From assembly GCA_015499995.1 (NCBI GenBank), contig JADNRV010000050.1, positions 248,001 through 312,000 of the forward strand: a stretch of DNA of 64,000 bases, given 5' to 3'. This stretch comes from Flammula alnicola (Eukaryota > Basidiomycota > Agaricomycetes > Agaricales > Strophariaceae). The notes beneath the pieces were generated by a model. The model was given only the letters and a program-made list of their open reading frames with translations. It was not told the DNA's origin and did no database searches. Positions 44,401 through 56,809 of this stretch are shown here, in pieces (position 1 is the first letter of the stretch; each line of letters opens with the position of its first letter). Position numbers and translations under genes: made by a program.

Positions 44401-47400
44401 GTCCAGTGATCGTGAATGAAGCCTGAGCACCGGCGCCAGCGTCAAAAAAGACATATGCTTGCTGAATTGATGGAGGAACAATGGTCGCCTCGAGATAATA
44501 TCCAAATTGGCTCGTAATCTGAGCAGTGCCGGTGACGCTGATGTCAAGACTAGACGAAAAGTGAGGGCATTGTTGCTCTGCGTGGAAAATAGTGTATGTG
44601 TCCGACCACTGGACTCAGGCGTCAAGGCGGCTTATAACACAGAATGATAGTTCCCACATACGTGATAATTTCGACTGACCGTGTCACCAGAACGGACAGT
44701 CGTGAGTTTCTGCAGCCATGAGTCGAAGGGACCAAACCAGCGCTTCTCGTATTCCAAAGGCTGATGGAAATCACGCCTCCGCTTAGTGTTGGTGGTTCCT
44801 GGGTCTGGCGGACTGTCAATAATCGCATCCCTGTACCAAACACTGATCAGACTATGTCTGAGAGTATTGCGAGGAAAACGCGCACCAATAACCTGGGATA
44901 TCCGTCTGAAAGCGCAGATTAACAGAGCCAAGAGAAACGACAATACTCTACTCACCACGTCCGCTCGCATCCTGCAATCCTCGTCAGAGAAGCCAAAACG
45001 CAGTAGCCGGCAAGCACTCACAAAACAGGACCGTTCTCTTCGGGAACAGCAAGGAAGTTGTAGTCAAAAGATAATGAATATACCTTTTCCGTCGATCGTT
45101 TCCTCGTCTGATGCTCTTGTGGCAGAGCGTTCTGATCAGGATGCTCAGTCAACGAAACAACACGAGCATAAGGTCCCAGGCCACAGGACTTGGGCATTCG
45201 GATTATAGTATGTTCGGTTTGGCCGATGAAAATGTGTCCACAGCCTGAGTCCTCGTCATCCATCCCTTTCGAACAATAAGCGAGGACCTAAAAAAGCAGG
45301 ACTAAGGAAATTGGCAAGGTTGGTCTAAGAATTCGACTGACCGTCTGTGGCTGGTCGCTGGTCGGTGAACAGTTCGTAACCACCCAATCAGATGCTATAT
45401 CCATTGAGCTGACAGAGCCAGGATTTGGGGATGAAATAAAGACCTCTACACAGCTCATCAGAGACATAATAAAGGTTCCAGAGAATTCAAGAACCTCCAA
45501 ATGCAGAGTCATTCTCCTCTCCGTCATCGCCGATGCCGCTTGAGCCAGTGCCCGTTGAAGACGTGTCCGATGTCCCAGTGTTGTCATCGAAGTCGACAGT
45601 GAAAGTGGCCGGTTGATCGACGTTGAATCCGTCCCCGGTGGCAGGGAATACGTCAGTCACAGGAATGGGCAAGAAGGAGGATCCTAGGAATCGTTATGGC
45701 CAGCATCCGTGAATACTAGTAGTCTACTTACCGGCAGGTGGGTCACAGCAATAAAAACGTTTATTATTGCCAACGCACTGAGAACTTGCATCCCCCTGAA
45801 TGTCGCTAACTAAATGACAGACTGATCAAGTCTGCCATTCCAACGGCATAAAGAATGCTCACATATCGCAATTTGACCGGCGCTACACACTGCATTCAAG
45901 CAATTGGGTGGATCTCCAACCCATCGACAGTTGGTGTAACCAGCTGATCAGCTCAATTTTCAGTAACATGGAATATCAAATAGTACTTGAAACCTTACAG
46001 TTGCAGCAGACTGGCTTCGTGTTGGACTGACAAATTTCAGGACAAACTGCCCCCTTTTCAGACTCGCAAGAAATTCCGTTGTCGGCGCTTCCTTGTTTCA
46101 CGTGAGTTTGTACGACATATGGAGAGGCACATGAATCTGCATTGCACGCTGAAGAAATTGGACAAGAGTGAATAATTTGCCACAGTACGAAGAATTGCCA
46201 AGCTACTTACATCCGCCAAAGCATGCTCCAGGTTCTGGATCACCTGAAGAACAACAGAATGCCTTGTATCCCTGAATGCAGGTCGGATGGCCGTCGTCTC
46301 CAGTCTCATCCAGAGCTAGGACAACTTCGCCAACATTGCATTGGGCGTTACAGCTTGTTCCTCCGCCTCCACGCCAAGAGCAATTTTGAGGCTCGTTGCC
46401 CTTTGGACAGCAAAGGCGCGCAGGATTGTTCGTTGGACATGACCCCACCATGTTGGGGACTTGAGTCAGCGTAGTGAGCGAATCATATCCGGACGGACAT
46501 TGTTGGCCACATCCTGATTAAGTTGCATTGAGAAAGGCAAGAAGATTTCAGACAAAGAACGTACCAGTGACTTGGCATTGGTTGCCTGACTCGACTAAGG
46601 AGGGATTATTGATATCGATATCTGGATACAAGCCACTGAGGGCACTGTAACTACTGTCGTCCTGATCAACGGACCATATCATTGTACCTTGATAATTTTA
46701 TTAGTATCCATGAGAGGCATAAGTTCTAAATGATCAACCTCCGAGACAAATGCTATTCGCATAGTTCAACTTCATCTGCAATGTCTGAGCATCGTCGTAC
46801 TAGCACACAGCGTGAGTATCCAATGCACCACAAATACTCAGCTAACGCGTACCGACACCCATTGATTATCGTTCCATGTGATGTACTTGACGGCGGCAGC
46901 TTCATCAAATACTGGGATGAGGTCGCTAGTAGTATCCAAGAGCTTTTCGATTTCTGAGAACATAAGAGTCCCAGAACTCAGCGAGCACTCGCCCGGATCA
47001 CCTCCACCGGAGAAAGGACACCCCGGCGTGTTGCATTGCTAAATCAGTAAAGAGCTTATCAATCACCGAACGCATGATGATCAGATGGAAGACGACTAAC
47101 CCCGTCGACAAGCGTGAAAGAGCGCCCATAGAAGCCGATTCCCATCACCATCTGCGAAGGATTGACGCCGACATTTCGGAATAGTTGCATTGTCTCCATA
47201 ATTTCAGTCAAATTTGTATGGGCTAGGACGAAGGGTCCGATGAACGGATCCGTACTGTCCCAGGTGCCGTGGAGGTCATAGGTCATAATATTGACCTAAA
47301 ATGACCAGTTGAGCAAGAGCTGTGATGGCGGAAGTACGACGGACATACCCAATCAGCCGACTCCAGGAGTGATGGGAGGTCAAAATGTTGGAGATACCAA

Positions 47401-48677
47401 TAACTCGAGGGCGCCGTGAAGGTTAGACCGTATCCGCGAGGGGCAAAAGCTGCTTTGACTCTGGACATGAATATTGGATAGTTTGCCCTGTCAGCAGGTA
47501 CTCCGCCGCGTTCGGGGGCCACAGGGTATTCCCAGTCGATATCAATCCCATCGAAACCATATGCCTGCAAGATCGATAGTGTATTCTCTATAAAAGTATT
47601 GGTGGCGTCGAGACTTCCAACCAGATTACTGAAAATATGTTGCGTCGGCTATCCAGTCTGTTAGAGCATAGCACCAATTAGAAGTCTCCGGACATACTGG
47701 GTCATTGAAGCTCCATCCACCCACTGACAGGAAGACCTTCAGGGCGGGGTTCTTCTGCTTCAACGCAGTAGTTCGCACCCAGAGGAGATTGTCGTTGACA
47801 TTCATCTCCTGCAGAAGGAAGTCCTCGGATATGAGAGCAAATGCGAAATTGACTGACGATAAATGAGTACAAGTGCCATATAGATTGTCAAATCTCTTAC
47901 TGTGCGTCAGGGTCTCTGCTGAAATTAATTCTGGAGGATAGACATCGCAAGCGCGACTGTCACTGGATACTGCCCACGCCTGTTAAGCAAATAAATCAAT
48001 TGATCAAGACGTGGAGATGAGAATGATGATTACCTCGTAGTAACCAATACGTCGATGTAGTGCCGTCGCTTGGTTGTCTCCACAGGACTCCTGTGCAGGA
48101 GGACTGCAGAACGACTGGCATCCAGCACCACAGAACTCTAAAACACACGTCGGTCCATCGGTCAACAAATGATACTTATCACATAGTACTAGACAACACT
48201 TACCTTCAGTAGTACCACAGAAACCGAACTATAGTATATATCACAATGAGCAGAGAGAAGATGGAGATCCAAGAAGATGCAGACCTGACTGCAGCAAACG
48301 TTCAGAGGACAGGTATGGTTCTCAGCAGCAGCGAATGGACCACAGTCTGCCAATGCATTGCAGTTTGAAGTACATGGGCCACCAGAAGACACAGGAGTAC
48401 AGAAATCTGGGCCAAATCTGAGAAGAGTTTCAGATGTGCGATATCTCGACGTTGAACAGATGCGACCCACCCGCAGAAACCAGATACTGAGTTGCAGCAG
48501 GCACCATTGGCACATGGAATAGTCGCGGTACAGCTTCCAATGGGTAAACCTGTAGAGTTGCCTTGGGCGATGACTAGATGAGGTATTCCCAAGACTTCGG
48601 AAGAATGTCAGAAAATGACTTCGGAAAATGTTGAAGAACAGCTCACGGAAGAGAAGTGACACAGCGAGGACCAGCAT
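41466..48677 (-). CDS. Large secreted GH18 chitinase with hevein-type (ChtBD1) modules, subgroup C / killer-toxin-like architecture
   Basis: A single intron-rich gene (some 25 short exons) read from ATG 48675-48677 to the stop at 41466-41468. A hydrophobic start (MLVLAVSLL) is followed by two hevein-like Cys clusters (ACCNSVSGFCG and CPLNVCCSQFGFCG). The GH18 barrel has FLSVGGWSF near 47700-47740 and the catalytic DGIDIDWEYP at about 47529-47552, whose final Glu is the proton donor, then YDLHGTWD, MGIGFYGRSF and MIWSVDQDD. Beyond the barrel lie Cys-rich modules (CCPKGNEPQNC, FCCSSGDPEPGACFGGC) and a C-terminal half of more than 1000 residues rich in beta structure, with no catalytic motif I recognise. 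This resembles ascomycete subgroup C chitinases, related to the alpha/beta subunit of yeast killer toxins. I see no LysM in it; the divergent neighbour is all LysM. Predicted to cleave chitin outside the cell. Confidence 0.88.
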
Positions 48678-49865
48678 TCTGGCACGCTGCTACGAAAGCC
48701 CGACCCAGAGGTTTTGCTTCATCTCGCAGTGAATCTGGGGGCATTTATAATTGATTTGGAATGTCCAGAGAGGCACAGAGGCTGTAGGACACGGTCCGAC
48801 GGAAATGTAAGGTACCATAAGGTGAGGAAGAGAAGAAGCGAGAGAATTCCTCTGTAGCAAGAAACCAACCTCCGTTAGTATCGTTAACGTTATCTTCTTT
48901 TCATGGCGAAGAGGTCGGAATTCAGTTCTCCTCCAGCGGCGAACACAGATGGCGGCCGGCCATGCCAGACTTCGTAAGTACGATGGAAGCAGCGGCCCAT
49001 ATATGGTACTCCAGAGCCATGTGCTTTGTACCTTTGCCCCTAAAGCCGCTCATAGCGCCCGCCACCAGCGATGCCCCGTTCAGTAGTATGTAGAGACAAG
49101 ATATGTTCCTGATTGCGATCCTATGCCCAAATATTTCTCGCGATGTCACAATCTTTTTCAATCTTTTTGAAAGATGAAGGTAGGAAAATTTACTTACCTA
49201 GATGGTGGTCAAATGTTGCGCTGGCAATTGCACATATGACCTTTCTCTACTTTAAACTTGTCGTACGGCCTCAAGCGGCATTAACGGGACCGCCACTGCC
49301 CTATTTCGATTCACACATTTCAGAGATCGAGACTGACTTGATGACGAGAAAGAGCCGTTCTATTGTCATCATACAAAAGACAAAACGGAGAACGAGGATG
49401 GAAAAGTGCAGAGAGGTAGGCAAAGCTGATGTATATAAGTATGGTGAGAAGGATTGATCAGGCCACAGCAAGAACAAAGACAATCTGCTCCGTAGGCGTT
49501 GATAGCATTGTGAGAATTAATTTCCAAAATCGTAAGCTGCCAAGCGATTTACGGCAGCGCGACCAAAGGTCCAGATGGATGTGTTCTGTCCTCTCATTTT
49601 TCTGCCATCTGACCAAGGTAGAATTTCGGGAATCCTGGTTCACGTCAACATTCCTTTGTCATTCCAGCAGAACAAACGTTGCACCTTCATGGGATAAGGT
49701 TTCTTCCGAACACATCTGTCAAGACGAAGCAGAGAGCCTCATGGAGCCTTTTCGAAACTGCTTCCAACCTGAATTCACCGTCCGGCGCCAATGGCTAGAG
49801 ACCGATTCATGCGGCTTCATCTGGAGGCCGAATACAACCTTATAGCTCATGCCTTTTATCTCTAG
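48678..49865. promoter_or_regulatory. Divergent intergenic region between chitinase and LysM genes
   Basis: The chitinase reads left from 48677 and the LysM gene right from about 49866, so this 1.2 kb must contain both promoters and could co-regulate them. Frames inside have no family features. I do not see a clear TATA box or repeated operator. Confidence 0.55.
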
Positions 49866-52800
49866 ATGCCCAACTTCCTCTGCTCAGTGGTCCTAATGGC
49901 AGGACGGATTCGAAAATGCCTGCCTCAACTTTTCGTTCCCTTTCTGCTCTTCTCTGTCGCAGATGGGCTCTCTGATTTCCAGAGAAAGCTCAAAGGACAG
50001 GAGAATGCACAGAACGATGCCTTCCATGCCAGCTTGCTCAAACAACTAGCTGACTCTCGGTCCAATACTACTACACCTAACGACACCCTTACATCGTCAA
50101 ATCTGTCCTTGGACTGGGAAGTGTCCAACTCTTTCGTCACATTCGCGACAAATGCCAGCAACAGTCTGCAGATCTATACGTCGGACTCCCTTCCGACCAA
50201 TCCCGCACCTTCCAGTGCGTGTGCAGCAGCCTTGACAGCAACAATACCTTGTAACTCAACCGTTCCTCTCATGGCGTGAGTAGTTCCTATTTTTTCGTCA
50301 ACCTCTTGCTGATGAATCCTTTTCTCCTAGTCTCAGCCCGTACCTCTTCTCAGACGATCTTCAACTTGTCTGCACCAATGACTGCCTTGTCGGGATCGAG
50401 TCATATCGTGCAGGTGTCGTTTCAGCATGCGGAAATTACATGATTACCGACTCGAGTAACAATACATACGCCCCAACCCTGGCACTCGACTATGTCAGTG
50501 GTCCATACACAGTGCAGTGTCTTAAAGACCCGGATAGCGGGGACTTTTGCGGGCCCATAGTCGAGTCGTACAACACCACGAATGGTCTCTTGTCGCTCCC
50601 GACCAACGAACTATGCACATACTGTACCCTCGAGACGCTAAATGCCACGCTATCTAACCCCACGAGTTATTCAATCGCCTTGGCAGACCTTCTCTCAAGT
50701 GCCATTGCCACGTGTGGCGCGTTTGTACCTTCAACCCCCTCAGCTTACCCCGTATCTGACCAATTTTTTCCTTTAGAAACTTTGACAACTACAACGTCAC
50801 AGCCGCTCCTGGTGACCAAGTGGTCGTGTCCGCTCCCTTCGGGGTGAACGCCACTGCTGCACCTACTGTCGATTGTACGCTCAGTGGGCGAAACATCACG
50901 GCCAGCCAGGCAACGAATTGTGCCGACGTTGCTGCCCAGTACAGCGTGAGCGAGTATGACGTCTTTTCGTCAAACCCATTCCTCAATGCCGACTGCACCA
51001 TCGCTCCGGGCGCTGTGCTGTGCGTTCCTCAACAATGCACCACCTACACCATCGCCGTCAACGACACGTGTCAGTCCGTCGCTCAGCTAGCAGGCAAAGT
51101 CCCCGGCACAAACCTCAATGTCACCGCATCCCAAATCCAATCCTTCAACCCCGATCTTGGGACGTACTGCCAACTGATTTCACTTCGCGTTGGGAAAACC
51201 ATCTGTCTGAGTCCGAATGGAGGATGGCCATCCGTGGGGGCAACTAGCCAAGGGAACCCATCTGCTACGCCTACGACTGTTGCACCTGTTCCAACGCCGA
51301 CTGTCAGCGGCACTACCTCCGCATGTGGACGGTATTACCTCGTCCAGGATGGCGATATCTGCCAAACTGTTTGTCTCACCAATTACATCACCTTCAGTGA
51401 CTTCCTCATCCTTAATCCTGGTAAGTTGCAATGGCCTCTCATTCCTGTTTCTCGCTGCTCACCCCATTACATCCAGAGGTCGATGCCAATTGTACCAACC
51501 TGTGGCTGGACTATTATTACTGTGTAGCTCCATATCCGCCGCTCTCGACTGTTACCCCAGCCCCCCTCCCTACGACGAATTACACCAGTGCGACTGTCAT
51601 CAGCTACCCTCTCCCTACGGCGAATTATACCATTACCTACACTACAAGTCCCATCACGGCTGCTGGGGTTTCCGCTCCAACGAACATCGCTGATGGCACC
51701 CGTCCCGTCGCTTGTGGAGGTTACTACGACATCCAGGTAAATACACTGGTTCTCTATCCTCTTTCGCGCGATACTAATTCACCCGATGGTAGGCTGGTGA
51801 CACCCTAGACACTGTCGCCACATTGGTCGGCGTTAATGAATCTCTGCTTGCCACGTGGAATCTCGAGCTCAGCAGTGGATCCCTGCCAGCTGTAGGCTCC
51901 GCTATTTGCATTCTCTTCCCAGAAGGCAATTATACCTTACCCACCGCGCCACGCCCAACCAACGCATACGCCAACGCTACTACCGCCTGCGCGCAATACT
52001 ACACTGTCCAAAATGGCGATGGATGTGGTTCCATTGAGAGCGAGTTCGGGCTTACGAATTCCCAGTTCGATCAGCTGAACCCAGGCCTAGCAAGTGATTG
52101 TACCAACCTTATTCTTGGTCTTGCTTATTGCGTTCTCCCAACCGTTCCCTTCTCGGCATCAAGTTCTACTGGACCGCCAGACAATGTCGCACCTGGAACG
52201 ATCACGGATGGATGTACAGCTTATTATACCATCATGTCGGGCGATACTTGCAGTGTCATGGAAAACAATTTCAATATTACCTTGACGGATATTACGACAT
52301 GGAATCCCGAGATCAACAGCCAGTGTAGCAACATCCAGCTGGGTCTCGCATACTGCGTTGCCTCTAATTCTTCCACTACAACTGGTCCGCCTAGCAATGT
52401 CGCACCTGGGACGATTACAGATGGTTGCACGGCGTATTACACTATTGTGTCGGGAGATACTTGCAGTGTTATGGAGGACAAGTACAACATCACATTGACC
52501 GATATCACGACTTGGAACCCAGAAATCAATAGCCAATGCACCAACCTCCAACTTGGCTTGGCTTACTGTGTTGTCTCCAGCTTGTCGACCTCAACTGGCC
52601 CGCCTAGTAATGTGGCACCGGGAACAATCACAGATGGCTGTCTAGGATATTACACCGTCATGTCGGGCGATACCTGCTCTGTCATGGAAAGCAAGTTCAA
52701 CATCACGTTGACGGACATTACGACATGGAATCCTGAAATTAACAGTCAGTGTACCAACATCCAGCTAGGCCTAGCATACTGCGTCGCCTTCAACTCATCC

Positions 52801-53178
52801 GGTTCATCTGGCAACGGCCCTCCACCCCCTCCAGCAAACCTAGCCACCGGCTCCCTCAGCAACTGCACAAGCTATTACACTGTCGTCTCGGGCGACAACT
52901 GCCCTGCAATCGAGACCACTTTCAAAATCGCCGCAGCCGATTTCTTCAGGTGGAATCCGGAGGTGTCGATCGACTGCTCGAATATCCTGGTTGGTGAGGC
53001 ATATTGCGTGGGCGGTGGTGGAAATGCATGTAAGAAAATCTATGTGGTGCAACCTGGCGATTTCTGCTCTGCCATTACGCAGAGTCAGGACATCACGCAG
53101 CAACAGTTGGACGCTCTGAATCCGTTCCTGGACGCCAACTGCGATTTGAGCGTAGGCGAGAGTCTATGTGTTGGGTGA
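49866..53178 (+). CDS. Secreted multi-LysM protein (about ten LysM modules)
   Basis: Five exons: 49866-50275, 50331-about 50711, about 50777-51420, 51477-51736 and 51793-53178. Start is 49866, or the second ATG at 49896, which gives a tidier signal peptide (LPQLFVPFLLFSVADG). The first ~270 residues are Cys-poor and unassigned. Then come about ten LysM modules, most in the fungal form C..YYTV.SGDTC, N..LT...WNPEI and C..LQLGLAYCV. Modules 6-8 (about 52190-52790) are near-identical and joined by TGPPSNVAPGTITDG linkers. LysM modules bind N-acetylglucosamine polymers; fungal LysM-only proteins mask chitin or protect the wall. Many N-glycosylation sequons occur. The gene is divergent from a chitinase; in Trichoderma LysM genes are known to sit beside subgroup C chitinases. 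No catalytic domain is seen. Confidence 0.92.
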
Positions 53179-53441
53179 CGAGTAATTTTATATGTTCTTT
53201 ATTACGTTCCAGTACTGTCAATCCTTGTAGAATATATTTATGCGACTACAGTCCGCCGTCTAAGAGCTGGCTAAAAGCCCCTTGTTTTCAAGTTCCTATT
53301 CTGAGCCCTGCTGTCATATTCTCCACGTGTTGGAGGATTCCTCATGGGGACGGCTTTCATCCCTTTTCTTCTTTCCACCACGGCCCTTATTTGAGTTCTC
53401 TATATAATGGCCATCAATAGCATGTCTCTGACCTCGTCATC

Positions 53442-55109
53442 ATGTCTACCGCCTGGTTGACTGGCACCCCGGTGCGTTCTAGAGAGCTCTTGTGGCCCAC
53501 CAACGACGATTTTGTCTCTGCCGGAATCTGGGATCGTGAAGGAACATCTGTGTTGAATGGTCTCATTCTTAACTGGTTCTCCTTCATCAGGAACACGAAA
53601 CGGACAGTCATGTACCTTGCAGACACGGCTTCAGATGGATCTGTAGGGAGTGAAGGGTCGATCACACTAGTTCGAGCTGCAAAAGAGCTAGAGTACGCCG
53701 CTGATCGTGTCGCTTTGTTGGGAACAACCAAGTTTGCGTCAGCCGAGTGGATTGCTAGGTAAGTTCAGTCTGGTCATGGAGGAGCTCTTCCCTCCAGAAA
53801 TCTGAGTCTATTCTTTCTGAATAGCGACAGTACACTCAAATTAAGAATACACCGACTTGACGGGTTTTTAGAACGAGAAGACTCTATCTCCGTCCAGGCT
53901 GCATATGGAGATCTTCGCGTTTTCAATTCGAAGGTCTATCTCTGCACCTCATCTGGTCCTACGAACGCCTCCGACGAAGCTGTGACTCCCCATCAAGTCC
54001 GCCTTGGTAGCGACACAGACAATTCGAACACTACTGCTCTGTTCGCTGATCAGATCTTGGAATGGGATACGACGTCCGGCGCGTTCAGGCGCATTAGAAT
54101 TCCTGATCCCATGCGTGTAAGGGTCTATATTTCTCATATTCCAAGCTTAGTTTTTTATCCTCTTCGACAGCATGCTGCAGAGTACTCTTTCCCATTTGAG
54201 CATCAAGTCGCCCTAGCTGGATTGGTTGACGATCAGAACGGACAAGAGCAGCTCGCGTTGACGAGTTTCAACGTCAACCATCAGCCTGAAAACCAGTCTG
54301 CTGCACGTTCATTCTCTCCAGGCGGCACATCGGACGAGCGCAACACGAAAGGAATGGGTGTGGCAACAGAAGGCAATACAAATTCAAGCGACATTATCCT
54401 GCATTCTTTCGACAGAATTGCGGTGTTCAACCGAGCATTTTTCAACAAAGAAATCGCTGTACGTAGCACCTTCCACGATGTGCCATGATAAGTCCACGCC
54501 GTTTGCTCATCTTTCCTCTTGCAACAGGACAATCCTCGTTCAGGCCGTTTGCACTTCCTCAGGTCCCTCCTCCTCGAAAACGACGTGCGGGTACTCCCAT
54601 TCTCCCTGTCAGGTCCGCTACCTGCCGTCGCCAACAACCGCGTTTTGGCATATACGAAAGTGTTAAGAAAATATCACTTCTACATCCTGGACTTCGACCA
54701 ACAGCGAGTCAACGCCCTTCTCAACAAAACTTCAGAAGAACGGGAAGCTCTACACGCTCAACTCACAGAGGCCGGCACCCGTGTCAAAGTCGTCACACGT
54801 CAGTCCTATGCTCAGGAAGAAGGCGTGGGTGGCGGTACTGTCGATGCAGAGTACCCTGCTCGTCGCGTGCCTCCCGAATGGAAGGACCACCTCCGAGCCC
54901 TGGCTCAGCAGGAGAAGCAGGGCGTGTCGCTCATCTATGATGAAGCTCCTGAGGAGCGTAGGGCAGGCAGATGGGGTTTTGTGCAGTCCGAGCTGCGGCT
55001 TGGAAGGGAAATCTCGCTTGTCGGTGTCAGTAGGATGGGTCTTACAACCGATTGTGTGCTTCTTGCACCCGAGCCAGGCGACAGTGGCATGGTCTGGTAT
55101 TTTGAATAA
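53442..55109 (+). CDS. Uncharacterised protein (about 480 residues)
   Basis: Four exons make one coherent frame: 53442-53759, 53825-54116, 54171-54457 and 54528-55109, with consensus GTAAGT/GTACGT donors. There is no signal peptide and no membrane segment. Segments such as ILEWDTTSGAFRRIRIPDP and VLAYTKVLRKYHFYILDFD have the rhythm of beta-propeller blades, which would fit the F-box/propeller families common in Agaricomycetes, but there is no F-box at the start and I do not assign a family. It lies tail to tail with the next gene, inside the block bounded by BTB/DHODH repeats. Confidence 0.65.
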
Positions 55110-55159
55110 AAGCTGTGTTCAATTTTATTTATTTGACATCAGGTTCCTGCTGCTCGTAG

Positions 55160-56600
55160 TTATACCGGAAAGAGTGAAAAATCTACAACTTTTTGTTTCC
55201 TCTGAGGACTACCATCTGAGAAAAACATCCATCCAGAACTCTCATCGAGTACCATGAAAGGTTCAGCGCCACGCCAGATCTTTGGTGCCATGCTATGTGC
55301 GCATCTGATGAGCGATCGCCATTGCTGACACTCCTTCCATTTGATTAACGTGGCATGAGATCCAACAGCAAAAGGATAAAATCTTCTCGACGTAAGCTGA
55401 ACAACGTCGACCCGCTGTTCGTTCTTCGGGACCTGCTTTTGGTCGTAGACGAAGAGTCCTACCCCGCAAGGGTCTACCTCTGTGGCCGATATCAAATTGA
55501 AGAAGCGGTGTCCACCGCAGAGTTGGGGCGTAGAAAACATGCCGGCTCTCAGATCAAAGTATCTCTCCCACAATGCGGGGAGGGTCAGTCCAGGCCACTG
55601 GGAGGGTTTCAGGGGTCTAGGGAAGTTCCTAACCAAGGGCAGAGAGCTATAGTCGTAAAGGGCTACAACTCTCTCGGAGCTGGCACAGATGATAAACTTC
55701 CCGGAAAGGAGATGCATAGCCTATTCATGCCAAATAATATAAAAAGTGCACGTAACTGAAAGAGCAGAAAATTCATACCGAACCTGAAAAATTCCATCCC
55801 GAGGCAAAGCAACGCCTCGGATAACCAATGGAGTTCTGGGGCTGAGGAATGTTCTTCCAATTGAAGACCGTGACAAAACCATCGTTCTTGCATCCGCGGT
55901 ATCGCTGAACCCATCGGGCAGCAAAAGCAAGCAGAGGCCCAGAGAGGGAGATCGATTCAAACAACGTGATCTCAGGATCGAGCGGGAACGACGCCAGTTT
56001 GGATGCGGATAATCCAGTGGAAGGGCCACCCTCGACTGATCTATCCGGAACGACAGCTATGCGCCAGATTTGCACTTCGGCTTTCCTGCGTGCGGCTCCC
56101 TTAGGGAGATGTCGGAGGGAGATGTCGGGCGTATAAGGGTTTGAAGCACAGAGCGATGTTGAATGAAGAGATGGAAGGCTCTTCAACCACGTCCACTGGC
56201 ATGGCTATAGCGAAAGTGGTGTGATTACAATGGGCCGGGATGAGAGGGACTCGTCTGTGGGGAGCGTCCTCTAGGTCAAAGTAGTCAACCGCCCCGTGAG
56301 ACGTGGCGGTCAACAACCATCGTCCGGCTGGCACCAGTTGCATGCAGGTGACAGGTCGAGTTTTGATGTGGCGCGAAGTTTGAGCCTTGACATTGTCCAG
56401 TTCGTGGTTCTTGCGTGAGGTTATCCTACAGGCCTTACTGACCGTTAAAAAGAGCAAAGTGAGACGCTCCAGGTCCTTGGCTGTGTAGAAGTCGAGTGGT
56501 CAATCTAAGCGTGGCATCCGAAAGATATGATCTCGGTGTCGTAAATAGAGCTGCAGCCATATTGGCCTCAACCTGGATGCCTCGGATAGCCTTCTGCACG
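55160..56600 (-). CDS. Propeller-like uncharacterised protein, possibly F-box type, 5' end damaged
   Basis: The 3' exon (55160-55717) and the middle exons (about 55770-56410) give a continuous protein with WD-like strands: RPVTCMQLVPAGRWLLTATS then GAVDYFDLED, VTVFNWKN, KFIICASSERVVALYDYSSL and GWMFFSDGS. This is the layout of the C-terminal propeller of basidiomycete F-box/WD proteins. Upstream of 56457 the frame shifts: another frame continues with LDVQKAIRGIQVEANMA to about 56600 and then stops. No F-box and no convincing start are visible before the right repeat begins at 56742, so the gene may be truncated at the block boundary. Exon limits at the 5' end are uncertain. Confidence 0.55.
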
Positions 56601-56741
56601 TCTAGAACGGTTAGGGGGTGCGGTATAAGCTGGTGAGCCTGGCGCTATTGGACAGTTTGGACTAGGGCGGTTTCTGGGTAGAAAGCGCTATCCCTTTCGC
56701 CTTTATATAGGCTCATCGGGTCCATCAATAACCAAGCTGGC

Positions 56742-56809
56742 GTGCTTTTGATTGAAGGGCCCGGAGAGGTTCTGGCCGTCCGCGGTGTTGTTGGGGGTTC
56801 CATTATCAT
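56742..56809 (-). pseudogene. 5' fragment of the BTB gene
   Basis: Reads MIMEPPTTPRTARTSPGPSI and KST from 56809, identical to the BTB gene start at 40341, then passes into unrelated sequence. It includes the promoter side but no BTB domain. Confidence 0.9.

Noticed and set aside
41466..46451. The separate minus-strand frames over 41.4-46.5 kb as several small genes
   Set aside because: They join through consensus introns into the C-terminal half of one chitinase, and none has its own start context.
49429..49845. 139-codon plus-strand frame between chitinase and LysM genes
   Set aside because: No family features, and it would occupy the shared promoter region; probably chance.
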